NCBI GenBank assembly: GCA_002409595.1
Contig: DHNQ01000001.1
Location: 24,440-88,439 of the forward strand
From: Dysgonomonas sp. UBA5412
GTDB taxonomy: Bacteria > Bacteroidota > Bacteroidia > Bacteroidales > Dysgonomonadaceae
DNA: 64,000 nucleotides
Direction of reading: 5' to 3'
The notes under the pieces were generated by a model. The model was not told where the DNA came from. It saw nothing but the letters and a program-made list of their open reading frames with translations, and did no database searches. Shown piece after piece: positions 18,365 through 27,299 of this stretch (the first letter of the stretch is position 1; each line of letters begins with the position of its first letter). The position numbers and the translations under genes are program-made.

Positions 18365-18661
18365 TATGCTTGTTCAGTATAAGATCAGTTTTTCTGCTCC
18401 TTTTGATAGATTTATCTGTACTACAACTAAACAGATTTATAAATTATCCTTCGATAGAAAATAAAGAATATTCAGTTATTCTTTTTCTTAAAAAAATGTA
18501 TAAATATAAATCTAAAGTAAAACTATTGCACTTCATTTCACCTCATCCATTAATAGCTTTTATTTAAAATAGTTTAAAACATAAGTAAAACCGGTAGATA
18601 TAAAACCCTCCAAATTGAAATATGGAATAAAAATGTACTTTTGTGGTAAATTAATATCATT
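18365..18661. other. AT-rich spacer before prmA
   Basis: Apart from the prmA promoter near its right end nothing is recognised. A 65-codon open frame (18370-18567) has no plausible ribosome-binding site or family features and looks like chance in AT-rich DNA. Confidence 0.5.
18615..18643 (+). promoter_or_regulatory. Promoter of prmA
   Basis: TTG at 18615-18617, 18 bases, then TACTTTTG at 18636-18643, close to the TTTG-N19-TAnnTTTG consensus. The prmA start codon is 18 bases downstream, so the leader is short. Confidence 0.6.
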
Positions 18662-19501
18662 ATGAAATATATAGAAGTAAAGTTTATATGTACACCTAAC
18701 AACGAGATTGTGAATAGTGTACTATCTGCAACAATAGCCGACATCGGATTCGAAAGCTTTGTAGAAGATGAGCTAGGAACGACAGCTTATATACAAAGCA
18801 ATATGTTTGACCGTGAAAAGCTAGACACAACATTGAACGAACTGCCCATAGAAGCTGAAATACTCTACACATTCAAGTCGATAGAAGATAAAAACTGGAA
18901 TGAAGAATGGGAGAAGAATTATTTTCAACCTCTGATTATAGACAATAAGTGTATCATACAAAGCACATTCCACAATGTACCGGCAACGTATGACTACAAC
19001 ATATATATAGATCCCAAAATGGCTTTTGGAACCGGACATCATCAGACAACGGAGCTTATGATAAGGGAGATACTAAAAGACGATTTCACGGGTAAGTCTC
19101 TGCTGGATATGGGTACAGGCACTGCCATATTAGCCATCTTGGCATCAATGCGAGGTGCAAATCCGATCACAGCCATCGACATAGATCAATGGGCTTATGA
19201 TAATGCGGTTGAAAATCTAAGATTGAATAACGTTAACAATGTATCGGTAGAAATCGGAGGTGCAGATCTGCTAGGCAATGAGACTTACGATGTAATCTTA
19301 GCCAACATCAATCGAAATATATTACTCAACGACATACACACCTATGCTTCAGTGCTTAACAATGGAGGCACACTATACATGAGTGGTTTCTATGAGGAAG
19401 ATATTCCGGCTATAAAAGAAGAGTGTAGTAAAAATGAGTTGAAATTCAGCCACAACACAGAGAAAGATAAATGGGTGGCAGTCAAGTTTATAAAAGCATA
19501 A
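18662..19501 (+). CDS. prmA: Ribosomal protein L11 methyltransferase
   Basis: 279 residues. An N-terminal substrate-recognition domain (IADIGFESFVEDE) is followed by a class I SAM-dependent methyltransferase fold. Motif I is LLDMGTGTAILAILA, the acidic strand-2 end is ITAIDIDQWAYDNA, and the catalytic-face motif is VILANINRNILL (the NxN/ANI form typical of PrmA). The YIDPKMAFGTGHHQTTELM segment is the family signature. PrmA trimethylates L11 amino groups. A single-gene unit with its own promoter and a downstream hairpin. Confidence 0.95.
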   Translation: MKYIEVKFICTPNNEIVNSVLSATIADIGFESFVEDELGTTAYIQSNMFDREKLDTTLNELPIEAEILYTFKSIEDKNWNEEWEKNYFQPLIIDNKCIIQSTFHNVPATYDYNIYIDPKMAFGTGHHQTTELMIREILKDDFTGKSLLDMGTGTAILAILASMRGANPITAIDIDQWAYDNAVENLRLNNVNNVSVEIGGADLLGNETYDVILANINRNILLNDIHTYASVLNNGGTLYMSGFYEEDIPAIKEECSKNELKFSHNTEKDKWVAVKFIKA

Positions 19502-19809
19502 TCTCCTAAAAGACATAAGAGGAGGCTTCTGATTGAAACCTCCTCTTATGTGTGAGTTAAATTTAGGTATTAGGCTTTAAGGTAAATAAAGATTGTTTGG
19601 TTATCGATAACAAAGGAAGCATATTTGTGTAATCCCACCAAATTTAAAAACATATTATAAAACATATTTTTTATAAATTTTGATAACATTTCAAGCCTAA
19701 AAGCCCATTTTTATTAAATCATTTTAACAACGATCGTTTTTTGTATATAAATACAGTTTATTCATTTTAGAAAAGACGATCCGTTTCATTCCTCTTCAAA
19801 AATAACAGA
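19502..19809. other. Intergenic region with an RNA hairpin between convergent prmA and C1 peptidase genes
   Basis: A perfect 13-bp inverted repeat lies at 19513-19525 and 19539-19551 (ACATAAGAGGAGG / CCTCCTCTTATGT). The flanking T tracts are weak, so it is a possible but imperfect terminator. The remaining bases to 19809 are AT-rich with no recognised gene or motif. Confidence 0.55.
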
Positions 19810-21189
19810 TTAATTCATATAATCCCACATTGGCAACTGTATCGGGCTTTGTCCCAGACAATCCACAGCCTTCTTATCTAAATATTTTCTGTGAACAACC
19901 AATCTAAACATATATTCACTAAACCATTTGTCGGTAAAAGTCAGATAACCTTTATTTCCCGATGAAGCTCCCCAACTGTTCTCAAACTCCCACTTCACAG
20001 GTGTATCGCTAACATCCGTATCACAACCGATAAGCGTCATAGCATGACTCGATCCACTCTGGCGGGTAAGAATACGCGCTTTCTTATCCATAGACAGATC
20101 AACCCCCAGCAAAGATTCATAATCGTACATTTCAGGGTCGAGAATACCCGATTCGCGATTCAACTGTTTACCAACATCACACGAAGCATACATAGGCTCA
20201 TTATTCTTGATAGAAGCCAAGGCTGCTTTTTTTATGTCCTCGTTTGGCAAATTCAGATATATCCAATTTATACCCTCTATGGCATTCTTATAATTTTGTA
20301 TCTCATATAATTTATAATATTCACGCGTAGGGTCGTTCATTATCATAATATAATTTTCGGGAGAATAATCCTCCGGTGTAATCTCTTTATAAAATTGTTG
20401 CGGAGTATAATTTCTCAGTTCCTTAATTACGCCACTCTTAGTCTTATATCTCCAAGTAAACTCTCTTGGCGGTTCGCCCAGACATAAAGATAAAATTCTA
20501 TACACATCTTTCAACACGGAAGTCTTTTCCACTCTCAGATCAGATTCTTTTTTACCCTTAGAAGCTAACTCTCTTAAATTATACCCCCCGGCACGTAATT
20601 TTTCATTAATAAGACCTATCATCTGGCGGGTATTATTAGAATGAGCAGTTTCAGGCATAACCTCTTGCGGTACTACCCCATACTTCTCCCCCAAGTTGTA
20701 ATACAAATTCCATACACCGCCATCCCCTACGGGAGAGCTAAACAGATAAGTCACCGTTCTGTCATCCGACGCACTCTTTGAAGTGCCAATAATATTTTCT
20801 AAAAAGAGATTTGATTTCTCAAATATATCCCAGAAATATAAATAATTATGAGAAAAATCAAACTCGCTCAAACTATACTTCTCCATTATGCTCGGACGAA
20901 GTACATTCATAGAAGTAAACATCCAACAGCGTCCCGAACTTTTTTGATCAGTAATACCTTTCACATCTACACGATATTTGAAATAATGATCAATCTTACC
21001 CTGCAAATTATGATTCAAGGCATTGCTCATAATATTAGCATTGCCGGTCAATACATTTTGAACCGCCTTAGTCGGAGCATCATTCTTAAAACTAGACTGT
21101 ATCTCCTGCAATTCTTTTGTTGTAATAGATTGCGCAGAGAGGGCTGACACCAAACAGAGCAAAGCCCCCGTAAAAGCAATTTTCTTCAT
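19810..21189 (-). CDS. Exported C1-family aminopeptidase (PepC/bleomycin hydrolase-like)
   Basis: 459 residues. A signal peptide (MKKIAFTGALLCLVSALSAQ) precedes a papain-fold enzyme of the C1B group. The catalytic triad is Cys88 in SSGRCWMFTS, His382 in SSHAMTLIG and Asn404 in FENSWG. Length and motifs match the hexameric PepC/BleH family, whose classic members are cytosolic; this one is exported, presumably to the periplasm. The protein ends PMWDYMN, whereas classic BleH ends one residue after an Ala/Leu used for autoprocessing. It is expected to trim peptides from the N-terminus. Monocistronic. Well supported as to family. Confidence 0.9.
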   Translation of the reverse strand: MKKIAFTGALLCLVSALSAQSITTKELQEIQSSFKNDAPTKAVQNVLTGNANIMSNALNHNLQGKIDHYFKYRVDVKGITDQKSSGRCWMFTSMNVLRPSIMEKYSLSEFDFSHNYLYFWDIFEKSNLFLENIIGTSKSASDDRTVTYLFSSPVGDGGVWNLYYNLGEKYGVVPQEVMPETAHSNNTRQMIGLINEKLRAGGYNLRELASKGKKESDLRVEKTSVLKDVYRILSLCLGEPPREFTWRYKTKSGVIKELRNYTPQQFYKEITPEDYSPENYIMIMNDPTREYYKLYEIQNYKNAIEGINWIYLNLPNEDIKKAALASIKNNEPMYASCDVGKQLNRESGILDPEMYDYESLLGVDLSMDKKARILTRQSGSSHAMTLIGCDTDVSDTPVKWEFENSWGASSGNKGYLTFTDKWFSEYMFRLVVHRKYLDKKAVDCLGQSPIQLPMWDYMN

Positions 21190-21403
21190 AACATGGAATA
21201 TATTTAATTATTTATTTAGTTTCTACAAAAATATAAATCCTATTCGACAATATCTTACTATATGGAAAGAAGGTTGACCTTGTTTGTTCCTATTTTAACT
21301 AAAAACTGACAAACTTGTACACTTTTTGCTCCTTTTTCAAAACACACTCCTCTCCCATCTTTCGTTTGCCATACCAATAAAGATAAATAAGAAGAAAAAA
21401 GAT

Positions 21404-21438
21404 AAAAAAAGCAGCAGACCCTAAAGAGTCTGCTGCTT
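21404..21438 (-). terminator. Terminator of the MFS transporter gene
   Basis: 11-bp perfect stem (21409-21419 / 21428-21438), with an A run at 21404-21410 giving a U tract on the minus-strand transcript. It starts 28 bases beyond the stop codon. Confidence 0.85.
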
Positions 21439-21465
21439 CTTATATTATAAAAACAATCCTTTTAT

Positions 21466-22752
21466 TTATTCAACAGGAATGTCTGTATTTACGTTTTTGC
21501 TTCCTGATACAGCATAATACAGCAAGTATATCAAACCAGCAAATACTACCCAGTAACTAGCCATATAGCTAACATTATCTGCAATCAGATTTTGTAGAAG
21601 TGGCAATATACCTCCACCACAAACAAGCATCATAAAGATACCCGATGCAGCTGCAACATATTTACCCAATCCCTCTACGGCAAGGTTAAAGATACCACCC
21701 CACATTACAGAAGTACAAAGTCCGCACAATACTAAGAACATAGCATTGATAGGAACTTCCATCATACCGAACGACAAACTACCGTTTACGCTCTGAAATA
21801 CCGGCATCGAAACTTTTGTAGCAATAGGAAGGAAGATAGCCAATAGTACTAACACAAGACCAAGACCCGAAGCCACAGTCAACATAGATTTACTGGAAAC
21901 TTTACCACCGATAGAAGCACCGATAAAACGACCGATCAACATTAAGAACCAGTAAGTACCGGTTACAAAACCTGCTGAAGTAGCATCTAATCCTGCAACT
22001 GAAGTATCAGCCAAGAATAAGTTCAGTGTTCCGGGAATACCAACTTCGATACCCACATATACGAAAATACCTATCGCTCCTAGTATAAAGTGACGGAACG
22101 ACAATGCACTATATTTATCTTTTTCACCATTTTTCTCTTTCTTCACCATGTGAGGTTCAGGAATGCTAACCACAGACAAGATAATGAATGCAATAGCAAA
22201 AATACCTAATGCCACATACATTACAGGATACACATCTGTAATATTGGCTCTAGTCACATCTCCTACCAATGCACCTACCAAAATAGGAACTAAAGTAGCA
22301 CACAAAGAGTTGAATGTACCTCCGGTTTGGATCAGACGGCCACCATTATTACCACCACCACCAAGAGTGTTCAACATTGGATTTACAACAGTATTCAACA
22401 TACACATTGAAAAACCGGCAATAAAAGCACCTACCAGATAGATAGCAAAACTACCTGCACCTCCTGAAAGATACTGGATTCCAACACCAACAAAACCAAC
22501 CGCTACTGCGATCATAGCAGTTTTTTTATAACCGATTTTTTGCAATAACAAACCTGCCGGAATTCCCATAAAAGCATAAGCTATAAAGTTTGCCAGATTC
22601 CCAAGCATCCCCATAGCATTCGAAACCCCAAATTGGTTTTTCAAAACAACCCCCATCGGAGCCGCAAGATTTGTTACAAATGAGATCATCCCAAAAAGCA
22701 GGATCATCACAACAATCGGTAACATGTAATTTTTTTTGTCCGTACTACTCAT
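21466..22752 (-). CDS. MFS transporter of the FucP/GluP (FHS) sugar type
   Basis: 428 residues with 12 hydrophobic helices. The segments FGMISFVTNLAAPMG, GIPAGLLLQKIGYKKTAM, AGFSMCMLNTVVNPMLNTLGG and the Gly/Gln-rich loop NNGGRLIQTGGTFNSLC resemble the fucose/glucose/galactose:H+ symporters common in Bacteroidota. It probably imports a monosaccharide across the inner membrane. Neighbouring genes do not say which. The long gap upstream (22753-23349) may hold its regulation. The family is likely; the substrate is unknown. Confidence 0.78.
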   Translation of the reverse strand: MSSTDKKNYMLPIVVMILLFGMISFVTNLAAPMGVVLKNQFGVSNAMGMLGNLANFIAYAFMGIPAGLLLQKIGYKKTAMIAVAVGFVGVGIQYLSGGAGSFAIYLVGAFIAGFSMCMLNTVVNPMLNTLGGGGNNGGRLIQTGGTFNSLCATLVPILVGALVGDVTRANITDVYPVMYVALGIFAIAFIILSVVSIPEPHMVKKEKNGEKDKYSALSFRHFILGAIGIFVYVGIEVGIPGTLNLFLADTSVAGLDATSAGFVTGTYWFLMLIGRFIGASIGGKVSSKSMLTVASGLGLVLVLLAIFLPIATKVSMPVFQSVNGSLSFGMMEVPINAMFLVLCGLCTSVMWGGIFNLAVEGLGKYVAAASGIFMMLVCGGGILPLLQNLIADNVSYMASYWVVFAGLIYLLYYAVSGSKNVNTDIPVE

Positions 22753-23349
22753 AATATCGTTCTTGTTATTTAATTATTTTATATCTCAAAATCGTCTCAA
22801 AGATTTTTTATCATATACTATATTTACATTTATCACATCTTAACTTTTAGAGTTCTCAAGGAGTAACCAAATCATAAAAGAGCTCAATTACCCCTTGATT
22901 TTCTCTCGGATACCGTTTAGGACAACGTACCCTTATTCATGGTTCTAATAGGTTAAGTGAAGATTGTTTTCGCAAAAACGATGTAAAAATACTTATCTAT
23001 TCTCAGCTTACGCTCCTAAAAAAGGTGTTATACAACATAAATATTTACGTCGAAATATCATTTCTTTTTATAGAAGATTATTTCTCTTTTTTATTAAGAC
23101 TAAAATGATTACTTTTAATATCTAAAATCAAGAAACAATAATTAATTAAAAGCGAATAACTTATTTTAAAATTCTTTTAAGAAAAACATATAAAAACACA
23201 GCAAAGAACAATTAAACATCAAATATAAAAAATAGATAATAATATGACCGAACATTGTTGTCATAAAAAACAGCTCTTCTGCATTTAACAATATTTAAGA
23301 GCAAAATAAACAAAAACAAGATCAGCTAAAGCAATTATATACAAAAAAA
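22753..23349. other. Long divergent intergenic region between MFS transporter and serine dehydratase
   Basis: 597 bases, AT-rich, with no open frame of note. It must contain both divergent promoters. No TAnnTTTG element at convincing distance, no inverted repeat of clear strength and no riboswitch signature could be recognised by eye. The 300 bases nearest 23349 are almost pure A/T. Confidence 0.5.
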
Positions 23350-24549
23350 ATGGAATCTATTCGCAATTTATATAAAATCGGGCATGGTCCTTCCAGCAGC
23401 CATACGATGGCACCTCAGAAGGCAGCAAAAATGTTTAAAGAAGAAAACCCCGAAGCAACTTCTTTTATTGTAACCCTCTATGGAAGCCTTGCAGCCACAG
23501 GCAAAGGTCACCTTACCGATGTTGCAATCATAGACACACTAAAACCCATTCCGACGCAAATAGAATGGAAACCTGAGATTGTGCTTCCATACCATACAAA
23601 CGGGATGAAATTTGAAGCAGTCAAAGACGGCAAAATACTGAAAGAATGGACAACATACAGTATTGGAGGAGGAGATCTGTCTGACGGAACGAGCAGAACT
23701 TCGAAGCAATCAGTCTATAAAAAGACAACGATGAAACAAATTCTCGAATGGTGTCAACAGACAGGAAAAACCTTTTGGGAATACGTAGAAGATACAGAAG
23801 GAAAAGAAATATATGCCTTCCTCGAAACAGTATGGAAAACAATGGAAAATGCCATACACCGAGGATTAGATGGCGAAGGGCTGCTACCCGGAGGACTCGG
23901 GCTCCAACGCAAAGCATCCATGTATTATATAAAATCGAAAGGCTATCAGGGTTCGATGAAAAGCCGCGCGCTCATATACGCATACGCACTCGCAGTATCA
24001 GAAGAAAATGCCAATGGAGGAATAATCGTAACAGCCCCCACATGCGGCTCATGCGGAGTACTACCCTCCGTATTATACCATCTGAATATGAACCATGACT
24101 TTAGTGAAACTAAAATTCTAAGAGCATTGGCAACCGCCGCTCTAGTCGGCAATATAGTAAAACATAATGCCTCCGTATCGGGAGCAGAAGTAGGATGCCA
24201 AGGCGAAGTGGGTGTGGCGTGCGCAATGGCAGCGGCAGCAGCCTGTCAGCTATTCGGAGGATCGACTCAACAAATTGAATATGCAGCCGAAATGGGGCTC
24301 GAACATCATCTGGGACTCACCTGCGATCCGGTATGCGGATTAGTACAAGTACCTTGTATAGAACGAAATGCCTTTGCCGCAGCCCGTGCTTTAGACTCAT
24401 GTTCTTTTGCTATGCTTTCCGACGGCAAACACCTTATCAATTTTGACAAAGTAGTTCGCACCATGCAACAGACAGGTCACGACCTGCCAAGCCTTTACAA
24501 GGAAACCTCTGCTGGAGGATTGGCAATCAATATCAATATGGAAGACTAA
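23350..24549 (+). CDS. sdaA: L-serine ammonia-lyase, single-chain iron-sulfur type
   Basis: 399 residues. It deaminates L-serine to pyruvate and ammonia using a [4Fe-4S] cluster. The N-terminal part starts MESIRNLYKIGHGPSSSHTM, the catalytic motif of SDH-beta. The alpha domain has APTCGSCGVLPS, VGCQGEVG and the cluster region TCDPVCGLVQVPC. The three expected cluster ligands are Cys283, Cys325 and Cys336; their spacing (42 and 11) equals that of the characterised Legionella enzyme. It is shorter than the usual 450-460 residues because the N-terminal domain is reduced. Its own transcription unit. Confidence 0.95.
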   Translation: MESIRNLYKIGHGPSSSHTMAPQKAAKMFKEENPEATSFIVTLYGSLAATGKGHLTDVAIIDTLKPIPTQIEWKPEIVLPYHTNGMKFEAVKDGKILKEWTTYSIGGGDLSDGTSRTSKQSVYKKTTMKQILEWCQQTGKTFWEYVEDTEGKEIYAFLETVWKTMENAIHRGLDGEGLLPGGLGLQRKASMYYIKSKGYQGSMKSRALIYAYALAVSEENANGGIIVTAPTCGSCGVLPSVLYHLNMNHDFSETKILRALATAALVGNIVKHNASVSGAEVGCQGEVGVACAMAAAAACQLFGGSTQQIEYAAEMGLEHHLGLTCDPVCGLVQVPCIERNAFAAARALDSCSFAMLSDGKHLINFDKVVRTMQQTGHDLPSLYKETSAGGLAININMED

Positions 24550-24590
24550 ACGACTTATATCACTTTATAAATAACATTTATAAACTTTAG

Positions 24591-24621
24591 TTTCAAGATA
24601 CCGTCTTATTTCATACTTTTG
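24591..24621 (+). promoter_or_regulatory. Promoter of tkt
   Basis: TTTC (24591-24594), one base off TTTG, then exactly 19 bases, then TACTTTTG at 24614-24621. The transketolase start codon is 31 bases downstream. Confidence 0.6.
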
Positions 24622-24652
24622 TATAAAGATAATAATTCACCTTAAAATAATT

Positions 24653-26680
24653 ATGAGATCAATCGAATTACTCAACAAATCAGCAGACAATATCCGTATA
24701 TTAGCTGCAGCTATGGTAGAGAAAGCTAAATCCGGACATCCGGGTGGAGCCATGGGCGGAGCCGACTTTATCAACGTGTTATTCAGCGAATTTCTAGTAT
24801 ATGATCCCAAAAACCCGCAATGGGAAGGCAGAGACAGATTCTTCCTTGATCCGGGTCATATGTCACCCATGCTGTATTCAACTTTGGCTTTAACAGGTAA
24901 GTTTTCACTCGAAGACCTTCAGCAATTTCGTCAATGGGGCAGCGTTACACCCGGACATCCTGAAAGAGATATAAACAGAGGAATAGAAAATACTTCGGGA
25001 CCTCTGGGACAAGGACACACCTTTGCTGTAGGAGCAGCAATAGCAGCCAAATTCTTGAAGCAACGTTTTGGAGAGTGCATGGATCATACAATATATACAT
25101 TCATTTCGGATGGTGGTATTCAGGAAGAAATTTCTCAAGGAGCAGGGCGTACAGCCGGACATTTGGGACTAGACAACCTGATAATGTTTTATGACTCGAA
25201 TGGCATACAATTATCCACAAAAACGTCTGAAGTATCGGAAGAAGATGTAGCAGCTAAATATATCGCTTGGGGATGGAGAGTAATTACGATCAATGGTAAT
25301 GATGTTACCGAAATAAGAGCAGCACTGACCGAAGCTAAGCTTGAAAAAGACAAGCCTACACTGATCATCGGTAAAACAATAATGGGAAAAGGAGCTGTAA
25401 AAGAAGACGGTTCGTCATTCGAAAACGAAACAGATACTCACGGACAGCCATTGAGTGCAGCCGGAGCATCTTTCTGCAAAACAGTATCCGGACTTGGAGG
25501 AAATCCAGAGAATCCGTTTGTTATATTCCCCGAAGTTAAAGAATTATATGCTCAACGTGCAGCAGAGCTAGAAAAAATAGTAGCTGAAAAGCAGTCTAAA
25601 GCAGAGTCTTGGGCAAAAGCGAACCCTGAATTGGCTGATAAACTACAAAAATGGTTTAGTGGTCATTTACCTAGCATTGACTGGGCGGGTATCGAACAAA
25701 AACCAAATCAGGCTACAAGAGCTGCATCGGCAACCGTATTGGGAGTATTGGCTAAGAATGTAGAAAACATGATTGTCTCTTCTGCCGACTTGTCTAACTC
25801 GGATAAGACAGATGGTTTCTTAAAGCATACACACAGCATAAAGAAAGGCGACTTTTCGGGAGCATTTTTACAAGCAGGTGTATCTGAATTGACAATGGCT
25901 TGTCTCTGTATAGGTATAACTTTGCATGGCGGTGTTGTAGCGGCTTGTGCCACATTCTTTGTGTTCTCCGACTACATGAAACCGGCAATACGTCTGGCTG
26001 CATTGATGGAGCTACCGGTTAAATTTATATGGACACACGATGCTTTCCGCGTAGGAGAAGATGGTCCTACTCACGAACCGGTGGAACAAGAAGCTCAAAT
26101 CAGATTGATGGAGAAACTTCAAAACCACAGCGGGCACAACTCTATGCTTGTATTGCGTCCGGCAGATGTTACAGAAGCAACTGTGGCTTGGAAAATGGCG
26201 ATGGAAAATACAACTACTCCGACAGGACTGATTTTCTCTCGTCAGAATATCAACGACCTGCCTGCTAAAACAAGCAGATACCAAGAAGCATTGCAGTCTG
26301 AGAAGGGTGCTTACATAGTACAAGAGGATGAGAACTACGATGTAATATTATTAGCTTCGGGTTCTGAAGTATCTACTCTTGTAGACGGTGCTAAGCTATT
26401 GGCTGAAGACGGTATTAAAACACGGATCCTTTCTGTTCCTTCAGAAGGAGTATTCAGAAAACAATCTGCTCAATATCAAGAATCTGTATTACCTAAGGGT
26501 AAGAAAGTATTTGGTCTAACAGCCGGATTGCCAGTTACTCTGGAAGGCTTGGTAGGTGCTAACGGTAAGGTATGGGGTTTGAACTCTTTTGGTTTTTCTG
26601 CTCCTTACAAAGTTTTGGATGAGAAACTTGGTTTCACTCCTCAAAACGTATACGAGCAAGTAAAAGATCTTATAAAATAA
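24653..26680 (+). CDS. tkt: Transketolase
   Basis: 675 residues, full length. The thiamine diphosphate domain has KSGHPGGAMGGADF, PGHPERDINRGIENTSGPLGQG and the metal/ThDP motif FISDGGIQEE...LIMFYDSNGIQ. The pyrimidine-binding domain has GVSELTMACLCIGITLHGG and FVFSDYMKPAIRLAALM, with the catalytic-face THDAFRVGEDGPTHEPVEQ. A C-terminal transketolase domain follows. It moves two-carbon units in the non-oxidative pentose phosphate pathway. rpiB follows 74 bases later on the same strand, so the two pentose enzymes are probably one operon. Confidence 0.97.
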   Translation: MRSIELLNKSADNIRILAAAMVEKAKSGHPGGAMGGADFINVLFSEFLVYDPKNPQWEGRDRFFLDPGHMSPMLYSTLALTGKFSLEDLQQFRQWGSVTPGHPERDINRGIENTSGPLGQGHTFAVGAAIAAKFLKQRFGECMDHTIYTFISDGGIQEEISQGAGRTAGHLGLDNLIMFYDSNGIQLSTKTSEVSEEDVAAKYIAWGWRVITINGNDVTEIRAALTEAKLEKDKPTLIIGKTIMGKGAVKEDGSSFENETDTHGQPLSAAGASFCKTVSGLGGNPENPFVIFPEVKELYAQRAAELEKIVAEKQSKAESWAKANPELADKLQKWFSGHLPSIDWAGIEQKPNQATRAASATVLGVLAKNVENMIVSSADLSNSDKTDGFLKHTHSIKKGDFSGAFLQAGVSELTMACLCIGITLHGGVVAACATFFVFSDYMKPAIRLAALMELPVKFIWTHDAFRVGEDGPTHEPVEQEAQIRLMEKLQNHSGHNSMLVLRPADVTEATVAWKMAMENTTTPTGLIFSRQNINDLPAKTSRYQEALQSEKGAYIVQEDENYDVILLASGSEVSTLVDGAKLLAEDGIKTRILSVPSEGVFRKQSAQYQESVLPKGKKVFGLTAGLPVTLEGLVGANGKVWGLNSFGFSAPYKVLDEKLGFTPQNVYEQVKDLIK

Positions 26681-26694
26681 AAACAACACACAAC

Positions 26695-26725
26695 GTACGG
26701 TTACTTCCCTGAGAGGTAGCTGTAC
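26695..26725 (+). other. Intercistronic RNA hairpin between tkt and rpiB
   Basis: On the transcript, 26695-26706 pairs with 26714-26725 across a 7-base loop: a 12-bp stem with three G-U wobbles and no T tract. The pairing depends on wobbles, so it is an RNA rather than a DNA palindrome. Possible mRNA-processing, attenuation or stability element. Confidence 0.5.
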
Positions 26726-26754
26726 GGTGTTAGATAAAATAAAAATATAAAATA

Positions 26755-27210
26755 ATGGCTTTATTCCAACAAGGTAGTAAACCGATCGGACTTGCCAGTG
26801 ATCACGCAGGTTTTCTTCTCAAAAAATATATTATAGACCTGTTTGATGAACAAGGTATTAAGTATGTAGACTTTGGTGCATATTCAACAGAAAGTGTTGA
26901 CTATCCTGACTTTGCTCACAAACTAGGCAATGCGATAGAGAACAATGAGTGTGATTTTGGCATTGCAATATGCGGCACAGGAAACGGGATTGCCATGTCT
27001 CTGAACAGACATAAAAGTGTCCGTGCCGGACTATGCTGGAATACAGAGATAGTGAAACTGATAAGGATGCATAACGATGCAAATGTATTGGTGATGCCGG
27101 GACGATATACTACCGAAAAGGAAGCTTTCGAGATGATAGTAACTTTCTTCAATACAGATTTTGAAGGCGGCAGACATCAAAGGAGAATTGACAAGATATC
27201 TTGTTCTTAA
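26755..27210 (+). CDS. rpiB: Ribose-5-phosphate isomerase B
   Basis: 151 residues of the RpiB/LacAB family. The start region IGLASDHAGFLLKKYI supplies the Asp-His substrate contacts; the catalytic Cys and phosphate loop are in GIAICGTGNGIAMSLNRHK, and the second phosphate-binding part is CWNTEIVKLIRMHNDANVLVMPGRY. It interconverts ribose-5- and ribulose-5-phosphate, working directly with the transketolase upstream. The protein is a typical length. A strong terminator ends the unit. Confidence 0.95.
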   Translation: MALFQQGSKPIGLASDHAGFLLKKYIIDLFDEQGIKYVDFGAYSTESVDYPDFAHKLGNAIENNECDFGIAICGTGNGIAMSLNRHKSVRAGLCWNTEIVKLIRMHNDANVLVMPGRYTTEKEAFEMIVTFFNTDFEGGRHQRRIDKISCS

Positions 27211-27232
27211 AGAAACGATATAGTTATTTTAT

Positions 27233-27264
27233 AAAAAAGGTTGCTGATTACAGCAACCTTTTTT
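27233..27264 (+). terminator. Terminator after rpiB
   Basis: Perfect 14-bp stem (27233-27246 / 27251-27264) with a 4-base ATTA loop, A run on the left and T run on the right. It serves tkt-rpiB and, being symmetrical, could also serve dgt from the other side. Confidence 0.9.
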
Positions 27265-27299
27265 TTGTATCTCGAACCGAAAAATAATTAAATATATAA

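Noticed and set aside
18370..18567. 65-codon plus-strand open frame after the tRNA-His terminator
   Set aside because: No ribosome-binding site, biased only by AT content, runs straight over the prmA promoter region and shows no family features.
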